The notes beneath the pieces are model-generated. The model worked only from the letters and a program-made list of their open reading frames with translations. It was not told where the DNA came from and did no database searches. From JBGCDD01 sp045105075 (GTDB taxonomy: Bacteria; Pseudomonadota; Alphaproteobacteria; Rhodobacterales; Rhodobacteraceae): DNA of 5,086 nucleotides. The stretch covers positions 1 through 5,086 of the forward strand of contig JBGCDD010000134.1 of assembly GCA_045105075.1 (NCBI GenBank), in the 5' to 3' direction. How positions within the stretch are numbered: the stretch's first letter is position 1; each line of letters opens with the position of its first letter. The translations under genes were made by a program, and so were the position numbers. Below are positions 1-4,129 of the stretch, in pieces.

Positions 1-2518
1 GCGCCAGCTCCAGCCGATCAGAGGGCAGCGCAAATTCGGTGTCGCGGGTGAAATCGCCAGTGATGATTTCGTGGCTGTTGACCACAGCGCCGGTCTGCCC
101 GGTACGGGTCAGACCCAGCGTCTTGGCCCCGGCAGACACCACCAGATCGCCCCCGATCAACGCGTGCGCCTCGCCCGTGGCCACACGGATCGCACTGATA
201 TCGCTGGGCTTTTCGGCGATGCGACAGTGGATATGCACCGCACCGCCCTTTTGCGCCAGGCCCGCCATCTCCATCATGCCAGCGCCTTTGCCATCGATCT
301 GCGCGGCCTGCGCCAGCACGGCTCCGATGGTCACAACGCCCGTGCCACCAACCCCGGTGATCACCACATTATGCGTGCCGTTGATCACCGGCAGATCCGG
401 CATCGGCAAGTCGGGAAGGTCCAAATCGGTGGTGGCCTCTTTCTTAACCACCGCCCCCTCAAGCGTCACAAAAGACGGGCAAAACCCTTTGACGCAGGAA
501 AAATCCTTGTTGCAGGACGACTGATCAATCGCCCGCTTGCGCCCCAGCTCGGTCTCTTTGGGCACAATCGACACACAGTTGGATTGCACGCCACAATCGC
601 CGCAGCCCTCGCAAATGTCGGTGTTGATGAACACCCGCTTGTCGATATCCGGGAATGTGCCGCGCTTGCGCCGGCGGCGTTTTTCAGCCGCGCAGGTCTG
701 GATATAGACGATGGCCGACACGCCCGGCACCGTCGCCAATTCCTTTTGCACGGCCATCAAATCGGCACGCTCGTGGGTTTTCACGCCGCCAGGAAACGCT
801 TTGAAATCAACATCTTCCTTTTCGTCGTACACCACATCGATCCGGGCCACACCCATCGCCTTCAGCTCGGAAACAATGCGCGGCGCGCTGAGCCCGCCAT
901 CATTGCCCTGCCCGCCAGTCATCGCGACCGCATCATTGTAGAGAATTTTATAGGTCATGTTGGTGCCCGCCGCCAAAGCCGCGCGGATCGCCTGAACCCC
1001 AGAATGATTATAGGTGCCATCGCCCAGATTCTGGAACACATGCGGGGTCTTGGAAAACGGCGCCTCGCCGATCCAATTCGCACCTTCGCCGCCCATATGC
1101 GTATAGCCAATGGTCGACCGGTCCATCCACTGCGCCATGTAATGACAACCGATTCCCGCATAGGCGCGGCTGCCGTCGGGCACTTTGGTAGACGTGTTAT
1201 GCGGACAGCCCGAACAGAAATAGGGCAAGCGCGCCGCGATATCCTCGGCATTGTCGTTGCGCCGCGCATCGCTGAGTGCGGACATCCCGGCGCGAATGCC
1301 GTCCGTTTCGCGCCCCTCTTCCAGCAAGATCTCGCCCAGCTTTTCGGCAATCAGGATCGGGTCCAACGCACCACGCGTCGGGAACAATTCTGGCCCGTGC
1401 ATCGATCCCGCGCCACCGCCTTTGTGCCAGCCGTAAACCCGCCGCCCCTGACGGTCATTAAAGATCGCCTCCTTGATCTGCACTTCGATCAGCTTGCGTT
1501 TTTCTTCAACAACAACAATCAGATCCAGGCCCTCGGCCCAGTCGTGAAACCCCTTCATATCCAGCGGAAAGGTCTGTCCGATCTTGTACGTGGTGATGCC
1601 CAGCCGCTCGGCCTCGTTGGCGTCAATGTTCAGCAACGACAGCGCGTGCACCAGATCCAGCCAGTTCTTACCGGCGGCTGCGAATCCGATCTTTGCGCCC
1701 GGCTTGCCCCAGACCCGTTTGTCCATCTTGTTGGCGTGTGAAAACGCCTCGGCGGCGAACCGTTTGTGATCGATCAGCCGCGTTTCCTGTTCATGCGGCG
1801 TGTCGATCAAACGAATGTTCAGCCCACCTTCGGGCCCGGCATATTCCGGCACAACCAGCGGCAAACGATGCGGATCCCCATCCACCACCGACGTCGCCTC
1901 GACCGTGTCCTTCATCGTCTTCAGACCAACCCAAAGGCTGGAAAACCGTGACAAAGCAAAGCCGTACAGACCGTAATCCATGATTTCCTGCACGCCTGCC
2001 GGACTGACGATGGGCATATAGGCATCCATCAACGCCCATTCGGATTGGTGCAAAACTGTAGAGGATTCGCCAGTATGGTCATCGCCCATCGCCACCACAA
2101 CGCCGCCCCGCGGGCTGGTTCCGGCCATGTTGGCGTGACGAAACACATCGCCCGACCGATCCACGCCAGGGCCTTTGCCGTACCACAGACCAAACACGCC
2201 GTCATATTTGCCCTCGCCGCGCAGTTCCGCCTGTTGGCTGCCCCACAAGGCCGTCGCCGCAAGGTCTTCGTTCAATCCCGGTTGAAAGGTCACGTCATGG
2301 GCCGCCAACGGCTTGGCCGCGCGCGTCATCATCATGTCAACCGCACCAAGGGGCGAGCCGCGATAGCCCGTCACCAGCCCGGCCGTGTTCAGCCCGGCGG
2401 CGGTATCACGTGCCTTTTGCATCAGCATCAGCCGCACCAGCGCCTGCGTGCCGTTCAACAAAACCGGTGACTTTTCCAGATCATAGCGATCCGTCAGCGA
2501 TATCTTTTGCGTGCTCAT
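1..2518 (-). CDS. ior: Fused indolepyruvate:ferredoxin oxidoreductase (IorA-IorB), N-terminal ~839 residues; C-terminus beyond left edge
   Basis: Catalyses ferredoxin-dependent, CoA-dependent oxidative decarboxylation of aryl pyruvates (indolepyruvate, probably phenylpyruvate) to aryl-acetyl-CoA; cytoplasmic, thiamine-diphosphate and Fe-S dependent. The minus frame is open from 2518 to the window edge. In order: N-terminal pyrimidine-binding region with LVTGYRGSPLGAVD (residues 48-61) and a conserved-looking Glu84; FCSGCPHNTS with Cys435 and Cys438; the ThDP motif GDG (499-501) followed 27 residues later by Asn528 and MTGGQ; an Fe-S segment with Cys636, 639, 642, 648 and then Cys669, 675, 680 followed by Pro; and the start of the IorB/gamma domain with GVGGTG at 722-727 and EMAGLAQKGG. 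Fused enzymes are about 1,100-1,200 residues, so roughly 300 are missing. Tandem ATGs occur at 2521 and 2518; 2518 is chosen because GGGAGG (2530-2525) then lies 6 bases upstream instead of 3. In Phaeobacter, genes of this type serve phenylalanine degradation via phenylacetyl-CoA (recalled). The exact substrate is inferred. Confidence 0.95.
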   Translation of the reverse strand, partial: MSTQKISLTDRYDLEKSPVLLNGTQALVRLMLMQKARDTAAGLNTAGLVTGYRGSPLGAVDMMMTRAAKPLAAHDVTFQPGLNEDLAATALWGSQQAELRGEGKYDGVFGLWYGKGPGVDRSGDVFRHANMAGTSPRGGVVVAMGDDHTGESSTVLHQSEWALMDAYMPIVSPAGVQEIMDYGLYGFALSRFSSLWVGLKTMKDTVEATSVVDGDPHRLPLVVPEYAGPEGGLNIRLIDTPHEQETRLIDHKRFAAEAFSHANKMDKRVWGKPGAKIGFAAAGKNWLDLVHALSLLNIDANEAERLGITTYKIGQTFPLDMKGFHDWAEGLDLIVVVEEKRKLIEVQIKEAIFNDRQGRRVYGWHKGGGAGSMHGPELFPTRGALDPILIAEKLGEILLEEGRETDGIRAGMSALSDARRNDNAEDIAARLPYFCSGCPHNTSTKVPDGSRAYAGIGCHYMAQWMDRSTIGYTHMGGEGANWIGEAPFSKTPHVFQNLGDGTYNHSGVQAIRAALAAGTNMTYKILYNDAVAMTGGQGNDGGLSAPRIVSELKAMGVARIDVVYDEKEDVDFKAFPGGVKTHERADLMAVQKELATVPGVSAIVYIQTCAAEKRRRRKRGTFPDIDKRVFINTDICEGCGDCGVQSNCVSIVPKETELGRKRAIDQSSCNKDFSCVKGFCPSFVTLEGAVVKKEATTDLDLPDLPMPDLPVINGTHNVVITGVGGTGVVTIGAVLAQAAQIDGKGAGMMEMAGLAQKGGAVHIHCRIAEKPSDISAIRVATGEAHALIGGDLVVSAGAKTLGLTRTGQTGAVVNSHEIITGDFTRDTEFALPSDRLELA

Positions 2519-2524
2519 CATACG

Positions 2525-2530
2525 CCTCCC
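2525..2530 (-). promoter_or_regulatory. Ribosome binding site of ior
   Basis: On the minus strand the sequence reads GGGAGG, then CGT, then two consecutive in-frame ATG codons. The site is a near-perfect Shine-Dalgarno. It is 3 bases from the first ATG (2521) and 6 from the second (2518), which favours the second as the main start. The same six bases are exactly complementary to CCUCCC in the candidate small RNA at 3988-3993. Confidence 0.75.
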
Positions 2531-2537
2531 AACGTGG

Positions 2538-2552
2538 ACGGCAGCCTGCCGT
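2538..2552. repeat. 15-bp perfect palindrome in the ior leader
   Basis: The arms ACGGCAG (2538-2544) and CTGCCGT (2546-2552) are exact reverse complements around a single central base. The element lies 17-34 bases upstream of the ior start codon. If ior transcription starts near 2579 it is inside the untranslated leader, where it could form a short hairpin (ACGGC/GCCGT, 5-base loop) just before the ribosome binding site. It could equally be a protein-binding site on DNA. No T tract follows, so it is not a terminator. Confidence 0.5.
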
Positions 2553-2567
2553 GCTTTCCCCCAAGAT

Positions 2568-2586
2568 AGGTCACAATGTCTGACCT
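2568..2586. promoter_or_regulatory. Operator-like dyad AGGTCA-N7-TGACCT with LysR-type T-N11-A spacing
   Basis: Exact 6-base inverted arms at 2568-2573 and 2581-2586 surround a 7-base spacer. T2571 and A2583 are separated by exactly 11 bases, the T-N11-A core typical of LysR-type operators. The dyad abuts the best minus-strand -10 candidate (TATACA, 2591-2586) and would cover the ior transcription start, a position suited to repression or to an LTTR activation-site contact. Binding by the adjacent LysR protein is inference. Confidence 0.45.
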
Positions 2587-2591
2587 GTATA
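2586..2591 (-). promoter_or_regulatory. Candidate -10 box for ior
   Basis: The minus strand reads TATACA, four of six matches to TATAAT, about 65 bases upstream of the ior start codon. No good -35 box is seen at 16-18 bases upstream; the sequence there (around 2608-2614) lies inside the dyad at 2601-2623. A promoter with a poor -35 overlapping regulator sites would fit an activator-dependent gene. The call is tentative. Confidence 0.3.
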
Positions 2592-2600
2592 GGAAAAAAT

Positions 2601-2623
2601 CGCTTTACCGTTGCGGCAAAGCG
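2601..2623. promoter_or_regulatory. Strong dyad (10-bp arms, one mismatch) with CTTT-N11-AAAG, likely LysR-type operator
   Basis: The arms CGCTTTACCG (2601-2610) and CGGCAAAGCG (2614-2623) are reverse complements at 9 of 10 positions, separated by TTG. T2606 and A2618 are 11 bases apart, giving the classic LTTR T-N11-A core inside a symmetric CTTT...AAAG frame. It sits immediately upstream of the candidate lysR -35 box and upstream of the candidate ior -10, as expected for an autoregulated LysR gene controlling a divergent target. It is the best operator candidate in the window. Confidence 0.6.
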
Positions 2624-2624
2624 G

Positions 2625-2654
2625 TTGCCCAGCTAGCGTGCACCCCTTTCATAT
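2625..2654 (+). promoter_or_regulatory. Candidate promoter of the lysR gene
   Basis: TTGCCC (2625-2630, -35-like) and TCATAT (2649-2654, -10-like) are separated by 18 bases, about 32 bases before the lysR ATG. The -35 directly follows the dyad at 2601-2623, so a regulator bound there would touch polymerase. Box matches are modest (TTG of the -35, partial -10). Confidence 0.35.
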
Positions 2655-2686
2655 AGCGCACAAACGCCGGATCGAAAGCGAGATCA

Positions 2687-3589
2687 ATGGATTGGGATAA
2701 GCTCAGAATTTTTCACGCTGTCGCCGATGCGGGCAGTCTGACCCATGCCGGCGACCGGCTGAACCTGTCGCAATCCGCGGTCAGCCGCCAGGTGCGCGGA
2801 CTGGAAGAAAGCCTGAACACCACGCTGTTTCACCGCCACGCGCGCGGGCTGATTCTGACCGAACAGGGCGAGTTGCTGTTTGACGCCACCCGTTCGATGT
2901 CCAAACGCCTCGAGGCCGCCAGCGCGCGCATCCGCGACAGCGAAGACGAAGTGTTTGGCGAATTGCGCGTCACCACCACCTTTGGCTTTGGCACGTTGTG
3001 GCTGGCTCCGCGCCTGCGCAAGTTGTACGAAAAATACCCCGATCTAAAGATCGATCTGATGCTGGAGGAACGCGTGCTGGATCTGCCAATGCGCGAGGCC
3101 GATGTCGCCATCCGCATGAAAGAACCCAGCCAGGCCGATCTGATCCGCAAAAAACTGATGTCTATTCAGATGCTTCTCTACGCCTCGCGGGATTATCTTG
3201 ATCAAAACCCGGCGCCCGTGGCCATGCAGGACATCGCCGAACACCGCCTGATCTGTCAAAACACCAGCTCGGATCAGGTCAGCGCCGGGGCTGCGATGGT
3301 GCAGCATTTGATGACATATAATCCGCGCTCGCTGTTGACGGTGAACAACTATTTCGGCGTGTTGCAGGGCGTGCTGCACAACTTGGGCATCGGTCTGCTG
3401 CCCGATTACGTCACCGAGGACTTTCCCGATCTTGTGCGCGTGCTGCCCGATCAGGATTCGGCTGATGTGCCGGTTTTTCTGGCCTATCCCGAAGAACTGC
3501 GCCAATCAAAACGCATCGCGGCCTTTCGTGATTTCGTACAGGAAGAAATCATTGCCCACCGCCGCAAAATCCGTGACGCCGCCGAATAG
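2687..3589 (+). CDS. LysR-type transcriptional regulator, LsrB/VtlR-like
   Basis: A complete 300-residue DNA-binding regulator of normal LysR length. Residues 1-60 form the winged helix-turn-helix (MDWDKLRIFHAVADAGS, then LSQSAVSRQVRGLE at 27-40 as the recognition region, and LFHRHARGLILTEQGE). A linker helix spans about 60-90. The periplasmic-binding-protein-like effector domain runs from about 92 (GELRVTTTFGFG) to 285. From memory, DWDKLRxFHA, the FHRHARGLILTEQGE block and the C-terminal YPEELRQSKRIAAFRDF closely resemble Sinorhizobium LsrB and Brucella VtlR. LsrB is linked to oxidative stress and VtlR activates the AbcR2 sRNA. Only one cysteine (Cys190) is present, so multi-cysteine redox sensing as proposed for LsrB looks unlikely. 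The ATG at 2687 starts exactly at the family's MDWDKL; the upstream Shine-Dalgarno is weak (AGCGAG). The gene diverges from ior with 165-168 bases between starts and precedes the candidate sRNA. Target genes and effector are not shown by the sequence. Confidence 0.95.
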   Translation: MDWDKLRIFHAVADAGSLTHAGDRLNLSQSAVSRQVRGLEESLNTTLFHRHARGLILTEQGELLFDATRSMSKRLEAASARIRDSEDEVFGELRVTTTFGFGTLWLAPRLRKLYEKYPDLKIDLMLEERVLDLPMREADVAIRMKEPSQADLIRKKLMSIQMLLYASRDYLDQNPAPVAMQDIAEHRLICQNTSSDQVSAGAAMVQHLMTYNPRSLLTVNNYFGVLQGVLHNLGIGLLPDYVTEDFPDLVRVLPDQDSADVPVFLAYPEELRQSKRIAAFRDFVQEEIIAHRRKIRDAAE

Positions 3590-3867
3590 ACGCCGCTCTG
3601 GCCCGGGCAACAATCGCGCGCAACTGCCCAAATAACAGGCAAACGTAAAACAATCGACATTTTTTTGCCAGTCACGTGGCCCCCGTGCGCGCAGCACCAG
3701 GTGCCATATCGCAAGCTGACGTAGCGGCACCATTGATGCGTTTCATCACCGCCATGCACCGGTCTTTTCTGCTTTGCCTCAAGTAAGTTAGGCTTTACAC
3801 CCGGTGGCCCATCCGCACCCGCTCTGCCTGCCCCGGACAGATGACACCCTCCAACGCCGGCGCAAAC
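3590..3867. other. Non-coding stretch after lysR, no convincing gene
   Basis: No reading frame here has both a ribosome binding site and protein-like composition; frames running through it are shadows or tails of other frames. Several weak inverted repeats occur: GGGCA/TGCCC (3605-3609 and 3625-3629), GGCAAA/TTTGCC (3638-3643 and 3664-3669), the palindrome GCACC-A-GGTGC (3694-3704), GGTGCC/GGCACC (3700-3705 and 3726-3731) and TGATG/CATCA (3734-3738 and 3744-3748). None is followed by a T tract, so no intrinsic terminator for lysR is evident. The lysR message may therefore extend into this region or end by another mechanism. Confidence 0.6.
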
Positions 3868-3886
3868 CTATGCAGGAATCGCATAG
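3868..3886. promoter_or_regulatory. Operator-like dyad CTATGC-N7-GCATAG with T-N11-A spacing, upstream of the candidate sRNA
   Basis: Exact 6-base inverted arms at 3868-3873 and 3881-3886 surround a 7-base spacer. T3871 and A3883 lie 11 bases apart, so the site reads CTAT-N11-ATAG, like CTTT-N11-AAAG upstream of lysR. Its centre is about 75 bases before the presumed sRNA start, close to the usual upstream recognition position of LysR activators (around -65). The spacer contains GAATC, a GANTC site for the alphaproteobacterial CcrM methylase. Function is inferred. Confidence 0.45.
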
Positions 3887-3915
3887 CGGACTTGCAGGAT
3901 TTTTGGTGATTTTTT

Positions 3916-3949
3916 CTTGAATGGTCAAAAACTGATCCTTAACTGTAAT
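3916..3949 (+). promoter_or_regulatory. Candidate promoter of the sRNA
   Basis: TGTAAT at 3944-3949 matches TATAAT at five of six positions and would start transcription near 3955. The best -35 at proper distance is TGGTCA (3922-3927, 16-base spacer, four of six matches). CTTGAAT at 3916-3922 is a good -35 by itself but lies 21 bases from TGTAAT; it resembles the -35 of heat-shock sigma promoters, although no convincing matching -10 is seen. The surrounding DNA (3895-3950) is distinctly A+T-rich compared with its neighbourhood. Confidence 0.4.
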
Positions 3950-3950
3950 A

Positions 3951-4034
3951 GCGAAGGCGATGATGCTTAATCGCTGATCACCTTCAACCTCCCTGTTGGA
4001 CTTAGGCCGAGCTTAGTGCTCGGCCCTTTTTTTT
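3951..4034 (+). ncRNA. Candidate small RNA (~80-85 nt) with CUCCCU anti-Shine-Dalgarno loop
   Basis: Three consecutive stem-loops are visible. First, GCGAT (3957-3961) pairs with ATCGC (3970-3974) across an 8-base loop, extended by GAAG (3953-3956) with CTTC (3982-3985) if the second stem is open. Second, TTCAAC (3983-3988) pairs with GTTGGA (3995-4000), with one U-G pair, presenting the hexaloop CUCCCU. Third, a strong intrinsic terminator with eight U. Pyrimidine-rich CUCCC loops that mask ribosome binding sites are typical of Hfq-dependent alphaproteobacterial sRNAs such as AbcR1/AbcR2 (family alpha-r15). Linkage to an LsrB/VtlR-like regulator strengthens that comparison. The 5' end is estimated from the -10 box. 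Alternatives are a processed lysR 3' UTR or a purL leader with attenuation; no competing antiterminator pairing was found. Function and homology are unproven. Confidence 0.55.
4005..4034 (+). terminator. Strong rho-independent terminator
   Basis: GGCCGAGC (4005-4012) and GCTCGGCC (4018-4025) form a perfect 8-bp GC-rich stem with a 5-base loop, followed by one C and eight T (4027-4034). There is no A tract on the left, so it works only for plus-strand transcripts. It ends the candidate sRNA and any lysR read-through, and isolates purL, whose start codon lies 96 bases further on. Confidence 0.9.
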
Positions 4035-4060
4035 GCCCCACATCCACAGAGCCGGGAACT

Positions 4061-4120
4061 GCCCCCTTTCCCCCACAGCGCGCGCACAGTAAAGACAGCG
4101 CCACATCTGTCTTGGGGGGC
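4061..4120 (+). promoter_or_regulatory. purL upstream region with C-tracts able to pair with the G-run ribosome binding site
   Basis: The purL Shine-Dalgarno is an unusual run of six G (4114-4119), 10 bases before the ATG. Two upstream tracts can pair with it: CCCCCACAG (4070-4078) with CTG-TC-TTGGGGG (4107-4118, with a small bulge), and GCCCCC (4061-4066) with GGGGGC (4115-4120). A -10-like TAAAGA at 4090-4095 exists with a poor -35 (TTTCCC, 4067-4072). If that promoter is used the C-tracts are not transcribed and the pairing cannot occur. No known riboswitch class is recognised. Confidence 0.3.
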
Positions 4121-4129
4121 ACACCAATC

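Noticed and set aside
955..1350. Minus-strand frame overlapping ior (and similar ones at 1791-2039 and 2029-2262)
   Set aside because: These are out of frame with the continuous ior frame, which I translated across the same positions without a stop. They are not evidence for a frameshift.
71..1741. 556-codon plus-strand open frame
   Set aside because: It lies fully antisense to ior. Its translation is rich in H, R, G and A without domain motifs, as expected for an antisense frame of a GC-rich gene, while the minus frame encodes clear ThDP, Fe-S and GVGGTG motifs.
2045..2470. 141-codon plus-strand open frame opposite the ior N-terminus
   Set aside because: Antisense shadow with no ribosome binding site and low-complexity composition; the opposite strand has the conserved IorA N-terminus.
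3044..3505. Minus-strand frame of 153 codons inside lysR
   Set aside because: Antisense shadow of the LysR effector domain, without a start signal or recognisable motif.
3638..3669. GGCAAA...TTTGCC inverted repeat with a T-run as a lysR terminator
   Set aside because: The T-run lies inside the right arm rather than after it, the loop is about 20 bases and the stem is weak, so it does not have terminator form.
3484..3759. Minus-strand frames running from the lysR end into the intergenic region
   Set aside because: They mostly mirror the lysR 3' end, have no good ribosome binding site, and show no family resemblance.
3841..3909. Short plus-strand peptides (22 codons from 3841, 16 codons from 3870)
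   Set aside because: No adequate Shine-Dalgarno, very short, and they overlap the operator-like dyad; nothing supports translation.
3951..4034. Interpretation as a classical purL riboswitch or attenuator
   Set aside because: No purine or preQ1 riboswitch core is recognised and no antiterminator competing with the terminator stem was found; the sRNA reading is preferred but not proven.
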